Assembly: GCA_947172415.1 (NCBI GenBank)
Contig: OX359201.1
Coordinates: forward strand, 2,604,001-2,668,000
DNA: 64,000 nt
Direction: 5' to 3'
Origin: Chondrosia reniformis
Taxonomy: Eukaryota; Porifera; Demospongiae; Chondrillida; Chondrillidae
How positions within the stretch are numbered: position 1 is the stretch's first letter; every line of letters begins with the position of its first letter. The translations under genes and the position numbers were made by a program. Below the pieces are notes generated by a model. It was given only the letters and a program-made list of their open reading frames with translations. It was not told the origin of the DNA and did no database searches. Of this stretch, positions 22,401 to 33,591 are shown piece by piece.

Positions 22401-23848
22401 GTACTCGTTGAATGTATTAGTTGTAGTTATATTTACTCGTTGTAGGTACTAGTTGAATGGACTAGTTTATGTAGTAGCTGTATATACTAATTGTACGTAC
22501 TAGATATATGTACTAGTTGTATGTACTAGTTATATGTACTAGTTGTATGTACTAGTTGTGTTTACAAGTTGTATGTACTAGTTGTATGTACTAGAGGAAT
22601 GTATTTTTTATATGTACTACTTACATGTGTATGTACTAGTTATAATTAGTAGTTGTGTGTACTAGTTCTATTTCCTAGCTCTTTGTTGTAATTGTATGGA
22701 CTTGTTGAATGTACTAGTTGTATCTATTAATTGTATATACTAGGTGTATGTAGTAGTTGTATGTTTGAATTGTTTGAACTAGTTCTTTGTACTAATTGTA
22801 TGTACTAATTATGTACTAGTTATATGAACTAGTTTTAAGTACTAGTTCTTTGTACTAATTGTATGTACTAATTATGTACTAGTTATATGAACTAGTTTTA
22901 AGTACTAGTTCTGCGTACTAGTTGTATGTACTATTCAAGGTATGTGTATTAACTAGTTATATGTAGTAGGCGTATGTGCTAGTTATATGTCCTAGATATT
23001 TGTCGTAGTTGTTTGGACTAGTGGAATGTACTAGTTGTGTGTACTAATTGTATGTTTTAGTTTTGGGTACTATTTGGTATGTACTATTTGTATGTACTAC
23101 TTGCATGTACTAGTTGTAGGTACTAATTGTACGTACTAGTTGTAATCACTAGTTTTATGTACTAGTCCTAGTTATATTGAGTAGTTGTAGGTACTAGCTG
23201 TATGTAAAAGTTGTATGTAATAGTTGTATTTACTAATTGTTTTTCTATTTGTATGTACTAGTTGTATGTACTAGTTTTGTGTACTAGTTGTGTCTACTAC
23301 TTGTATGTACTAGTTGCATGCACTAGTTGCATGGACTAGTTGTATGTACTAGTTTTATGTACTAGTTGCAGTACTACTTTAATGTACGAGTTGTTTGTTC
23401 TAATTGTATGTACTAGTGTTATGTACTAGTTATATGGACTAGTTGTATTTGCTAGTTGTACGTACTAGTTGTATGTTCTAGTTGTATGTGCCAGTTACTA
23501 GTTTTATTTACTAATTTTAGGTAGTAGTTGTATGTATTAGTAATAGTTATATTAACTAGTTGTAGGACGTCTTGTGTGTACAAGTTGTATGTGCTGGTTG
23601 TTTGTTTTAGTTGTATTTACGCGTGAGTAGTTGTATGTCCTGTGGGTATGTTCTAGTTGTGTGTACTATTTGTATGTGGTAGGTGTATGTAGTAGTTGTA
23701 TTTACTAGTTATAAGTTGTAGTTACTAGTTATATGTACTGGTTGTATGTACTAGTTGTATATCCTAGTTGTATGAACTAGTTGTATGTACTAGTTGTATT
23801 TACTAGTTGTATGTGCTAGTTATATGTATTACTTGTAGGTTACTCTGC
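19485..23848. repeat. 13-bp tandem array, TGTATGTACTAGT orientation (segment 3)
   Basis: Same 13-bp unit as segments 1-2 but on the opposite strand. It contains local higher-order duplications: a 63-bp tandem copy at about 22,781-22,906, a 42-bp copy at about 22,028-22,115, and a GTAGTAGTTGTATG...TTTGAACTAGTTCT block recurring near 20,230, 20,455 and 22,750. Ends abruptly at the helicase region. Confidence 0.97.
22781..22906. repeat. 63-bp tandem duplication in array
   Basis: AGTTCTTTGTACTAATTGTA and the following sequence recur at 22,844 with an offset of 63 bp and apparent identity. A further diverged copy of the block lies near 20,260 and another near 20,480, showing stepwise growth of the array. 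Confidence 0.85.
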
Positions 23849-25537
23849 TAGGCTGCACCTAGTCAATAGAATTTAGGCAACTCATTGCAAGTTTGAATAC
23901 AAAGCAGCGTATTCCATTTGACATTGTTGTACACTACACTCGTGAGTTGCACAAACACAGAATGAAAATAAGCCACAAACCTCCTGAACCATTTCATCTG
24001 TTTGTGACAGGTGGAGCAGGAACTGGAAAATCACATGTAATTAGGGCTATTAAAGAAAATATGGAACGTTCTATATATGTCAGGGAGTCAAGAGATGCAT
24101 GCCTGTATGTTGATGGCACCCACCGGGGTTGCAGCCTTCAACATTGGAAGCCTCACAATCCATAGTGTGTTGCGGCTTCAGGTGGAGCATGGAAGAACTG
24201 CTCATCAATTGCAGCTGAATGCCCTAGCCCTGCATGACTTGAGCAATCTGTGGCAAGGAGTGCACACAATCATCCTTGATGAATTCAGTATGGTGTCTTA
24301 CCAGATACTGAAGTCAGTTCACAGTCGACTGTGTGAGATTTATGGCAATGATGAGATCTTTGGTGGCTTGAATGTCATTGCAGTGGGTGACTTATACCAG
24401 CTATCTCCAGTGAACGGTAGTTTTATATTCAGTCAGAAACCTGGACGCTCATCAGGGCGACTGGCTTTATACCTTTGGAGGGATTTCTTCAAGGTGATTG
24501 AACTGGAAGTGAACATGCGTCAGCAGAATGATGCTTCATTCTCAGAGATACTTAATCGGATCAGGACGGGTGTGCACACCAATGAAGATGTGGAAGTTCT
24601 GCAAACACGTTTGGTTTCGGGTGGGACTGTGGATTTTCTGGCTTCCCCATTTGATACAGCTCTGACATTGTATCCTCGTACAGTAGATGTTGATGGGCAC
24701 AATGGAATGCAGATAAAAAGTCTAGCAAAGAGCAGTCAAATCTATAGTATTGATGCCGAGCATGCAATATTAGAGAGTCAAGGGCAAATTTATGCCAATA
24801 TTAAATACAATGAGGTTCCCGAACGTCTCATTCCACAAGATGATAAAGACTGTGCTGCACTGCCCCGTATACTGAGGCTAGCAGTTGGTGCTAGAGTAAT
24901 GTTGCGACGAAACATTAACTGTGGCGATGACTTAGTGAATGGTGCCAGAGGAACAATTGTAGGCTTCAAGTGGTCAAGAAATGCAAGGCGTCAGAGTATG
25001 CCTGGTGAATTACCCACAGAGGTATATGTGAGATTCTTAGATCCCCATGTAGGGAAATTGTCAAAGGTACCAGTTCTCTCGGAGCAACAGGATGTTGTAC
25101 CAATTCAGCCTATTTCTGCACGTTTCTATGGAAAGGAAGGTACACTCCTGCAGAGAACACAGATTCCCTTGATTCTGTGCTGGGCAGCAATTGTACACAA
25201 GGTGCAAGGATTGTCTCTTGATGCAGCAGTCATGCATTTAGGAAAGGATGTATTTGAACCTGGAATGGTCTATGTAGCTCTTAGTCATGTGCGCATACTG
25301 AATGGAGTGGCCCTCCTGAACTTTCAGCCAAAGAAGATGACAGCAAACAAGAGAGTCCATGAGGAAATGGCAAGGCTACAACAAGAATCTGCTCATAGCG
25401 GTGAGGAATCAGAAAAAGAGGAGCTAATATCAGATCATTTTGTCCAGAATTGTAGTCAAAATGAGGAGAATTCAAGTGCTGCAGTAAAGGGTAGTAGTGC
25501 TTTGGTACACAATGACAAGTGCATGACAAGTGCATGA
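23848..25537 (+). pseudogene. Helitron-type PIF1-like helicase
   Basis: A 5'-3' SF1 DNA helicase of the PIF1 family as carried by Helitrons, needed to unwind the element during rolling-circle transposition. In frame 1: EFRQLIASLNTKQRIPFDIV, PFHLFVTGGAGTGKSH (Walker A, about 24,008-24,036). A one-base frameshift near 24,090 moves to the frame open to TGA 25,535-25,537. Motifs in order: MAPTGVAAFNIGSLTIHS (motif Ia), IILDEFSMVS (Walker B, DE at 24,278-24,283), IAVGDLYQLSPV (motif III), GARVMLRRNINCGDDLVNGA, AAIVHKVQGLSLD (motif V) and VYVALSHVR (motif VI). Apart from the frameshift all helicase motifs are intact. Its start touches the array, and no Rep region is joined to it on this strand. Confidence 0.9.
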
Positions 25538-25778
25538 GCCAAGGATTCACAAAAGATCAAGACAAAGAAAAAGACAGAGACTCCCAGGATCACTGATGAA
25601 GGGTGGAATTCCCAGAAACGGCTGTCTCACCCAGTGGAGAAGAAATGAAAGAAGGGAAAAGAAGGAAGAAAAGACTCCTGTATCTTCATCCAAAGCTCTC
25701 TTCAGGTTTAGTTCCCCTATAGGCTCTTTTAACAGAATAGGCATAGCATGTAGGAAAATGGTATCTTAGACTTTTCAT
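25535..25778 (+). mobile_element. 5'-truncated Penelope-like 3' tail
   Basis: From GAGCCAAGGATTCAC to TTTTCAT this is a near-identical inverted copy of 27,932-28,174, the 3' region of the Penelope-like element. It overlaps the last codons of the helicase and separates it from the OTU-like ORF, so it inserted into the Helitron-like element. It contains the hammerhead-like core CTGATGA at 25,593-25,599 and GAAAC at 25,615-25,619. Confidence 0.85.
25587..25632 (+). ncRNA. Hammerhead-ribozyme-like motif (copy 1)
   Basis: Core CTGATGA (25,593-25,599), a GGG/CCC stem II, GAAAC (25,615-25,619) and GTC (25,624-25,626) as the possible cleavage triplet. Stem I pairs poorly here (TCACCC against GGATCA), unlike the copy at 28,076-28,121, so this one may be decayed. 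Confidence 0.4.
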
Positions 25779-25935
25779 GTCACAATCTTATGTTAAGATT
25801 GCGTATAAAGGGACACATGGCAAGGAGAATACATCGGAACCATTGGTGGTTGGCAGTCAGTCTGTGCATTCAGACATCCCAATTATTTATGTTGACACAC
25901 TGGTGTTGTGACTGAAAACAAGACTTGAAGCTTTA

Positions 25936-26604
25936 GTGACTAGTAACACTTTGAAAAGTGAGTCAATAGTAAGGTGGTCAAAGTGTCATCACAGAGAATT
26001 ACAGACTATTCTTAAAGTGGTCAATCGTCCTTCCCAGGCAACTTTCAGTAATATGCATCATCAAGTGGATATTGTAGTAAAAGACAAATCTTTCCAGCGT
26101 TTACATCACAGTACATGCCAGTTTGCACTAAAGGAGGATTGTATGTATCATATGCTATCTTTGGCCCTTTGTGGAAGAGAGAAGTCCATGTGCCACTTGA
26201 GATTGTTGACCGCTTATAGCCTCATTATGCATCAACAACATATGCTAAAAGTCATTCAGCCAAATGCTAGGATACTTCTACCGTTGCAGAAACAAGATAC
26301 TGCTTCAGTTGCTAAAGCAGCAGAAGTACAGTGGCTGGAACTACTTCGCAGTTCGATCACTGACAAGTCATGGGGAAACCAATGTCATCCGCATGCAATG
26401 GCAATGATTTTGGAGAGGTCCATTTGGTTGTATGGTGTGATGTACAGCAGATGCCTTCAAGATGAAAGAAAGCAGCTCCAACCAATTAAGCAGGATGTAA
26501 CACCTACTGAATTGCAAGATCTGTTTGAAATGAGAGACAGGAGGTTGAATAACAGCATTTGCTATCGCTCTGATGCAGTCCCAGAAGAGCATGTTCCACT
26601 TTAG
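25936..26604 (+). pseudogene. OTU-like cysteine protease ORF, degenerate
   Basis: A 222-codon open frame ending at TAG 26,602-26,604; the 5' codon is GTG, so no true start is supported. Residues about 65-140 resemble an OTU protease core. EDCMYHMLSLALCGRE matches the pattern DGNC-(F/L)-(F/Y)-R-A-L-S, with Cys69 in the catalytic place but the preceding DGN mostly lost. Further on, SWGNQCHPHAMAMILERSIW matches the WG...ALA..L....I segment. The C-terminal catalytic His is not evident. OTU domains are known accessory domains in Helentron and Helitron2-type elements, which fits the helicase upstream. The Penelope-like tail lies between the two. A function in transposition is inferred. Confidence 0.45.
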
Positions 26605-27480
26605 GATTTCTGGATTCCTCTCATTTCACTGCCATTCTTCCAATGGTGTCTGCAAAATGTTACTTAGGGTTTGCTCCATTTACCACCTTCATGTCACAGT
26701 GGGCTCCTGAAGAGTGATATACACAAATGTACCAACTACCATCATCTAAGTGTTTGTAAATTTTCTACATTAACAATGTAGTTTGACAATAAGTCACACT
26801 TTACAGCAATACAGGGTGTTAGTTTGAGTTCATATGTACTTTGTAATTTTGAATGTTTTCTCTGATGTGTGGTTGGCAGTGTCACAGTTATTGTCCTCTT
26901 TTGTGCTTTACTAAGAAGCAAAGATGCATGGAGCAAGCTTTCTGGTAAGTCAACAGTTTCAATTTCTTTAATTGTATACCTCATTTGGCTTTCACTTACA
27001 AAATTCATTGCAAATTTCTAATTGTTCTCACATCATTGCAGGTCACTCCTTACCTTCACAACTAGTGAGAAAAAATATTATAGAAGAAGATACATGTTTT
27101 GAATCACTATGAACGCATAACTTAGACCTGCATCGGGGAAACATGAGGGGTGAGCAAGCATTTCATTAGCAAGTCTAACAAGTAAGTGTACATATAATAT
27201 GATTGCTAATTAACTCATGCACACTACTGCGAAGTGCTGTTAATATGTAAGTGTACTCTTTTCCTTCAAGTCTCTACATATTTCCTCCAACAAATCAATG
27301 CATTTCTGAGAAGCACTGGATAAACATGTTTGGAACAAAAGAAAAAACCATACCCATACCATATCTGTCATATCTCATTTATTGCACTATTAACTTACAA
27401 GTCATTTTAGTGCATACTTCAGTGTTCCTGCAAAACACATGCTTGATAGTACCAAGAGCTAATACTCTTCCCTCACACTC
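26605..27480. other. Non-array sequence downstream of the OTU-like ORF
   Basis: About 0.9 kb of AT-rich sequence without recognised motifs. It holds an 88-codon ATG-started ORF on the minus strand (27,008-26,742), without a recognised family. This may be the 3' part of the Helitron-like element; I could not find a convincing CTRR end with hairpin before the array resumes at about 27,482. Confidence 0.5.
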
Positions 27481-27930
27481 TTTGTATGTACTAGTTATAT
27501 GAACTAGTTGTATGTACCATCTGTATGTACAAGTTGTGTACTAGTTCTATATGCTACTTGTATATAGTAGTGGTATGTTCTAATTGTATGTACTAGTTGT
27601 ATGTGCTAATTGTATGTACTAGTTGTATGTGCTAATTGTATGTACTAGTTGAATGTCGTAGTTGTAAGTACTAGTACTGGCTATATTAACTAGTTATAGG
27701 TACTAGTTGTATGCACTAGTTGTATGCACTAATTGTATACACTAGTTGTATGCAGTGGTTTTATGTACAAATTGTATGTACTGGTTGTATGGACAGTTTG
27801 CATGTACTTGTTATGAACTAGTTGTATGCGCTAGTTGTATGGAGTGGTTTTATTTACAATTTGTATGTACTAGTTGTATGGACAGTTTGCATGTTCAAGT
27901 TATGAACTAGTTGTATGTACTAGTTATATG
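27481..27930. repeat. 13-bp tandem array, TGTATGTACTAGT orientation (segment 4)
   Basis: Short array segment between the Helitron-like 3' half and the Penelope-like element, same orientation as segment 3. Confidence 0.95.
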
Positions 27931-28075
27931 AAAAATCTAAGATACCATTTTCCTACATGTTATATGCCTATTCCGTGAAAAGAGCCTAAGGGGAACTAAA
28001 CCTAAAGAGAGCTTTAGATGAAGATACAGGGGTCTTTTCTTCCTTCTTTTCCCTTCTTTCATCTTCTTCTCCACT

Positions 28076-28121
28076 GGTTCAGACAGCCGTTTCTGGGAAT
28101 TCCACCCTTCATCAGTGATCC
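28076..28121 (-). ncRNA. Hammerhead-ribozyme-like motif (copy 2)
   Basis: On the minus strand: GGATCA, core CTGATGA (28,115-28,109), stem II GGG...CCC, GAAAC (28,093-28,089), small stem III (ACG...TGT), GTC (28,084-28,082), then TGAACC. GGATCA pairs with TGAACC at five of six positions (stem I). All three stems and the conserved core of a type I hammerhead can be drawn. Stem III is very short, as is known for retroelement-borne hammerheads, which may act as dimers. Self-cleavage is inferred. Confidence 0.55.
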
Positions 28122-28376
28122 TGGGAGTCTTTGTCTTTTTCTTTATCTTGATCTTCTGTGAATCCTTGGCTCTCTATGCTAAATCTAGGGGCCTTATATA
28201 CACTATTTTGGTGCCAAAAGTTAAATAAGGTGTTAACTAAGACACATGATGAAATTTAATTTTATGAAAGGAATGTAGGTCCAATTAACTTTTATGAATT
28301 AATTATAAATCTATTAGTAATCTTGCTTGTACAGCTAAAACAGACTCAGCATAACTATAGATACAAGTAGGACATA

Positions 28377-29390
28377 TTACGTAAGTCTACCTTTAGGTCT
28401 TCTAGTAGTAACATTTCTTTGGAGGTGGGTTAACACAATTGGGGGTAACACAAGACAGTCCTTAAGCATACTATCTACTTTTTGCTTATACTTGATTCTA
28501 ACTAGAGGCTGCCGGGATAGGAAGGTTTTAAAGGTTGATTTTAGCTTAAAGTATTTGTAACCCTGCTTAATAAGCCTACTGCATAACTGCAAACTTTTAG
28601 CCTGAAAACTGGAGAAGTCACTACATATTCTAGAATACCTAATTAGTTGTGAAATAAAGACACCATAGGCTGGGGTATTAGGAATATTACTATCTAAATG
28701 GGGGAAATTTACTATATCAAAGTTAAAGTCTTCTCGCTTATCATATACTTTAGTGATAAATTGATTGTTAGTAATGGTTATATCTAAGTCTAAAAAGGGG
28801 GATTTTTTAGGGCTGGTATTTGTCTTTTTAAGAATAAGTTCTTTGGGGTAAATATCACTAATCGACAGTTCAAAATCCTTGTTGTTAATACATTAAAGGT
28901 CATCAATATACCTATAAGTATTGGAAAATTTAATAGCTAGGGTGATGTTATCCTTAAGTAGTCCTCATACTCATAGGCAAACAGGAAAAGATTAGCAACT
29001 ACAGGGGCACAGTCAGTACCCATAGGGATACCTACACATTGCTTAAATACAGAACCGTCTACACATACATAAATGTTGTCAATAAGGTAATTAAAGAGCT
29101 CTACTAAATGAACAGCTGTGACTGCTTTATTGGAGACATTGTTAGACCAAAAGGCTTTATCCTGACAGACTTCTATACATTGGGACTTTCTACAGGTATA
29201 GGCACTATAAATTAGGTTAGTAATCTTATCTTTAAGTAGGTTATGGGGGATCGCTGTATATAATGTAGAAAAATCAAAACTAGCTAGCTAGACTTTTCTA
29301 TTGGGTATAGACCTAAGACTATCTAAGACTTCTAGTGAGTTTTCTACTATCCAAAAGGCATTAACACCAGTATTCCTATATATACCTTGG
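28377..29390 (-). pseudogene. Penelope-like reverse transcriptase, partial and broken
   Basis: Reads with a few stops and frame changes as one RT. Motifs in order from the 5' side: VLDSLRSIPN, LASFDFSTLYTAIPHNLL (RT motif A, Asp in FDFS), AVHLVELFNYLIDNI, VGIPMGTDCAPVVANLFLF (motif B), NTYRYIDDL (catalytic YIDD-type motif C), SPFLDLDITI, FNFDIVNFPHLDSNIPNTP. The last, unbroken 71 codons end at TAA 28,379-28,377. The FDFSTLYT, GIPMGT and RYIDDL series is characteristic of Penelope-like RTs in animals, the group related to telomerase. Known members may carry a GIY-YIG endonuclease; none is visible here. The N-terminus is lost at 29,402. Confidence 0.75.
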
Positions 29391-29402
29391 CAGTATGTAG
29401 TA

Positions 29403-29953
29403 GTTGTAAGTACTAGTTGTTTGTACTAAGTGTCTGTACTAGTTGTATGTTCTAATTGCATGGACTAATAATTGTTATATTTACTAGTTGTAGACCTAGT
29501 TGTATGAACTAGTTCTATGTACTAGTTATATGTACCAGTTGTACATACTAGTTATATGGAATAATTGTATGTACTAGTTGTATGTACTAGTTGTATGCAC
29601 TAGTTGTGTGTACTAGTTGTATGTACTAGTTGTGTGTACTAGTTCTTTGTACTAGTTATGTTCTAGTTATAGTACTAGTTGCATATGCCAATGGTATGTA
29701 CTAGTTGTTTGGACGCGTTGTATGGACTAGTTGAATGTACTAGTTCTTTGTACTTGTTGTAGTACTACTTTAATGTACTAGTTGTATGTACTAGTGGTAT
29801 GAACTACTTGTATGAACTAGTTCTATGTACTAGTTGTATGTACCAGTTGTGTACTAGTTGTATGAATTATATAAGTACTACTTGTATGTACTAGTTAAAT
29901 GTACTAGTTGCCGTACTAGTTTAATGTACTAGTTGCCTGTATTAGTTGCATTT
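29403..29953. repeat. 13-bp tandem array, TGTATGTACTAGT orientation (segment 5)
   Basis: Array between the Penelope-like element and non-LTR copy A. Its last 63 bp (29,891-29,953) align without gaps to 35,749-35,811 at about 89% identity. Confidence 0.95.
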
Positions 29954-30269
29954 GTCGTGGGAATTGGAGGTTGTGGTTCCGAGTTGACAAGAGGATGGGT
30001 ATTGTCCAGTTCAATCCCCCAACGGAGCAGGGTTCTTAACCCCGCATGTGGCATCCTGTGGCTAAATAAGCCTCCCTGTCAGCATGGGCTAAACCCCTGT
30101 CTGGCAGCTTCACTGGGTTATGTTGCGCCATGAGAATAACAATTTTCAAGACAGGCTGTGGTCTAGTTGCACCAAGCCTGAAGAAAATCCTGGGTCAACC
30201 AGAATAGGTGATTCCACTGGTGCTTCACAGGTAGATGTACCTGAATGTGATAGCCTTTCTTCGGTCCCT

Positions 30270-30371
30270 ATGAAGGGCCAACCTGCCCTCTGGACCGAGG
30301 AAATGGTTAGGGCACTAATTGATTGCTATGAGCGATGTGAACCCAAAGGGGTGGCTATTAGAAGAGTTTAG
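30270..30371 (+). pseudogene. Non-LTR copy A N-terminal domain fragment
   Basis: ATG 30,270 starts MKGQPALWTEEMVRALIDCY, the same N-terminal module seen more completely in copy B at 36,887. A deletion in the Lys/Gly-rich stretch shifts the frame, which ends at TAG 30,369-30,371. The WTEEM..LI.CYE pattern looks Myb-like and may bind nucleic acid; that is inference. Confidence 0.5.
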
Positions 30372-31242
30372 AGCGGGAATGGCTGAGCAAAAACCCACAT
30401 TTGCCTAAGGCCGGTCGAACCCTTGCCTTCCAAGCCAAAAGGAACTTGGTAGGAGACGGAGTACTGCAGGTAAAGGGTAGCCGAGATTTAGATTTGGTTA
30501 ATGATGCAGGATCCAAGGGGTGATCCGGAAGCTTCAGAGGAATAATATCCTCATGGAGCTCTACAGAGAAAGTAAGCCCATGGAAAAGAGGTATGCCGAG
30601 CGGTTTACCAGGCTTGGAATGCTAAAATGCCAGACCATAAAACCACAAAGGTAGCACTAATTACAAGTTAGTAGAATCCAAAGAGGTAAAGGTCTCACGA
30701 GACTAAACCTTGTGGAACCTGACTCTCGTGGTGTAGCCACCCTAACTGAGACTGTGGAGGAAGGTGTGGGAGCCCAAGGACAGGAAGAGCCTCACCAAGT
30801 TCAGGCTGGGACTGGACAAAATAGTGAACTGTTTACAGGCCCTGTTGAAACTCCCATACATTATCGTCCCAGTCCCAGGACAAGTGGCAATGATCATCTG
30901 ATGCAACTTTTAAGCAAAGCAAAAGATGCCTGTCTCCAAAAGAAACCTGGAGATTTCGCTGATAGAAATCCCTGGTGGTGGTGTGGTTCAACCAAGTTGA
31001 TATGGCACTGCTTCAGGAGGCCAATGATTGGGTGGAGAAAGAGAGGCAGGAAGGCCCTAGTTCGGACTGGCACCTGAACGGCCTGGTCTTCTCTGTTGTT
31101 GTGGCTGTGAAGGGAAAACAACCTACAAGTCGCAGCCATGCAACCAGGGAAGGAAATCAGACAATCAGAAGGGTAGTAAGAGAAAGGAAGGTCACATAAG
31201 TGACTGGAAGGCCAAAGGCCTTAGGTTTAGAAGACTGCTTGC

Positions 31243-33362
31243 TTGGTTGGATGTGGAACAGAATGTCAACAGAGTAATAATCCTATGACCAAATGCCAGA
31301 AAATACTCCGACGAAAGCTTAGGAGGAAGTTCCATTCATTAAACCTGAATGTGCTGATCAGAGCTCGGGAACAGACACTGGGGAAACTCAGGGTCTGGAC
31401 CCTACAAGAGCGAAGTTTGGCTGAACACAGGAAATTCCAGGAACAAAACCACCTTTGGAATACCCAAAAGAAGTGCCGGATGAATGGCAATGTTCCAACC
31501 TATAATGAAGCTGCCTCAATTGAGGTAGTAAGAGACTTTTGGACAAAGATATTAAGTACTGTTGGTAAGGTCAGCAGAGATGACCCAGGGGTGAAAGAAT
31601 GGCGAAAGGAAACCAAAAAGAGAGTGGGTAGAACCTCCTCAGAAAGTCCCAATAGCATTGATGAGACCAAACTGAGGAAAGCCTTGAAAAAGGCAAAAAG
31701 CTGGTCAGCCCTTTGGCCGGATGGCATCCACACTTTTTGGTGGATAGCACTCCCCTCCGCACAGTCTGCCTTGGCAGATGTACTACGGAGGGTGGTAAGC
31801 AGAGATCTGTCAGTCCCAGACCGGCTTACAAGGGGTCGCACACAACTCATCCCCAAAAAGGTGATCCGAAAAGTGCGGCAAACTACCGAACTATTGCGTA
31901 TCTCAACACCGTGTACAAGGCTGTCACAGCATTCATTGCATAAGAATAACTCACTTACACCTACACTTATGATCTTTTGCCTATGGCCCAAAGGGCCATA
32001 AGGAAATAGAGGTGGGGCTTTGTGGACTGTCTATTGCTGGATAAAACAATCGGTCAAGATGCCAAAACTATGGACAAGCCACTTAGTGTGGATAGATTAC
32101 AATAAGGCATATGATAGAGTCCCTCACAAGTGGGTGATGAAGGTGCTAAAAACTATCAAGTGCCCAGATTGGATCAGGAGTTCTATAGAGCTCTTCTCCA
32201 AACACTGAGCTACTGTGCTTGAGTTGAGGACTGCGGGGAAGGTGGTTAGGAGAACCCCTGTTAAATATAACAGGGGATTCTTCCAAGGGGACTCCTTATC
32301 GCCACTTCTCTTTTGTCCATCATATCCCAAGTTCTTAAGAGAACCAAGGAATATACCCTCTGGAAAGGAACACCATGTCACACTTGTTGTACATGGATGA
32401 CCATAAGATATATGGAGGGCCTAATAAACTCAGGGAAGCCATGGAATGTGTGGAGAAAACCTCAAATGCCATTGGCATGATGTTTGGAGTGAGAGAGTGT
32501 GGAACAGCTCACATGCAAAAGGGGAAGGTTTTGGCTGGCCCAGACAACCCTGAATGCAGTGAAGAGTCCATAAAGGAGCCTTGAAAAAGGTACTACCTAT
32601 AAGTACCTAGGGCTAGAACAACTGTTTGAGGTAGATGACAGCAAGGTAAAAGCTTGCTTGATCAACGAATTGAGGAGGAGACTCAACAAAGTGTTGGGCT
32701 CTCACCTCAATGGTAAGAATGCTGCAGAAGCCTCTAACATGTTGTGTGCCTCTCTATTGAGATACTCTTACCCAGTTTTGAGGTGGACACAAAGTGAGCT
32801 TCCAAAACTGGAGCGAATGGTGAGAAAGATCATGAGAAAGTACCAGTGTCATTACTATAACTCTGCCATTGAGAGAGTGAACTTGCCTCGCTCTCAAGGT
32901 GGTAGAGGGCTCTGTAGTTTTCCTTTGGACCACGACAGGGCTGTTGTGAATCTGGCAAAATATCTCCATACTGCCAATGATCCACTCACAGCTGTTGTGG
33001 TTAAACACCAAAATTGGCTGGAGTGCTCAAAGCAGAGGAGGAATGTCTCGAAAGAAGCCAGATTGATATTTGGAAGCCACGGAAAAGAACTAGAACCGGA
33101 AATGTGGCTAAAGACAGATCCCTCACCAAATAGTGTAAGAGAATGGAGGAGAGTTGCACTTGAGCTCCGGGAGGCTCAGACTGAAAGGTTAAAAAGTAAC
33201 CTAGCTGAAAAGTCTCACCAGGGCTCATACTACAGACAAGTCACAAATAGGGAGTCTTATGTGTGGCTTTCTGAGGGGAGACTCATACCTCAAACTGAGG
33301 CTCTGATTCTTGCAGCCCAAAGTGATGTGCTTCACGGTCAAACACATACTAAACATATGTGA
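31243..33362 (+). pseudogene. Non-LTR copy A reverse transcriptase region
   Basis: Fragments in changing frames. They are SWSALWPDGIHTFWWIALPS (RT finger motif, the usual PGPDGI changed to LWPDGI), LTRGRTQLIPKK, VWIDYNKAYDRVPHKWVMK (motif A), RGFFQGDSLSPLLF (motif B), LLYMDDHKIY (YMDD motif C at 32,390-32,401), then the thumb region ELRRRLNKVLGSHLNGKNAA to about 33,362. In-frame stops (for example TAA after ATFIA/AFIA near 31,941) and two 10-bp deletions near 32,320 and 32,360 break the frame. The same lesions occur in copy B and not in copy C. Confidence 0.8.
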
Positions 33363-33591
33363 GACAAAGGGATTTTCTCTCTACAAAGGGAGGCGTGACC
33401 GGGCAATACTGATAGCGTTGTGGAGATTGTTGAAAGAAAACAGATTTTCAAGCAGGAAGAGCCCTGGTACAAACGAGAAGTAAAGCCAGTCTATGAGAAG
33501 AGGTCTGTCAAAATCTTGTGGGATCCTAGCATCCCTACAGATAAAGAAATGACATGAGGATCAGCTATGTAAGTCCATCTACATTATTGAG

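Larger units (their letters stand above)
27931..29402 (-). mobile_element. Penelope-like retroelement, 5'-truncated
   Basis: Minus-strand element in the array: RT coding region (29,390-28,377) followed by a 3' region down to TTTTCAT at 27,932. Two further tails (14,281 and 25,535) share the same 3' end. The upstream end at 29,402 starts inside the RT, so the N-terminal part is missing. The hammerhead-like motif in the 3' region supports assignment to Penelope-like elements, which are known to carry such ribozymes. Confidence 0.75.

Noticed and set aside
26742-27008. Minus-strand 88-codon ORF with ATG (MNFVSESQMRYTIKE)
   Set aside because: Protein-like composition, but no motif and no conserved partner; opposite in direction to the surrounding Helitron-like genes.
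31500-31991. Minus-strand ORFs opposite the RT in copies A and B (163 and 170 codons)
   Set aside because: Antisense shadows of the RT region; similar between A and B only because the DNA is.
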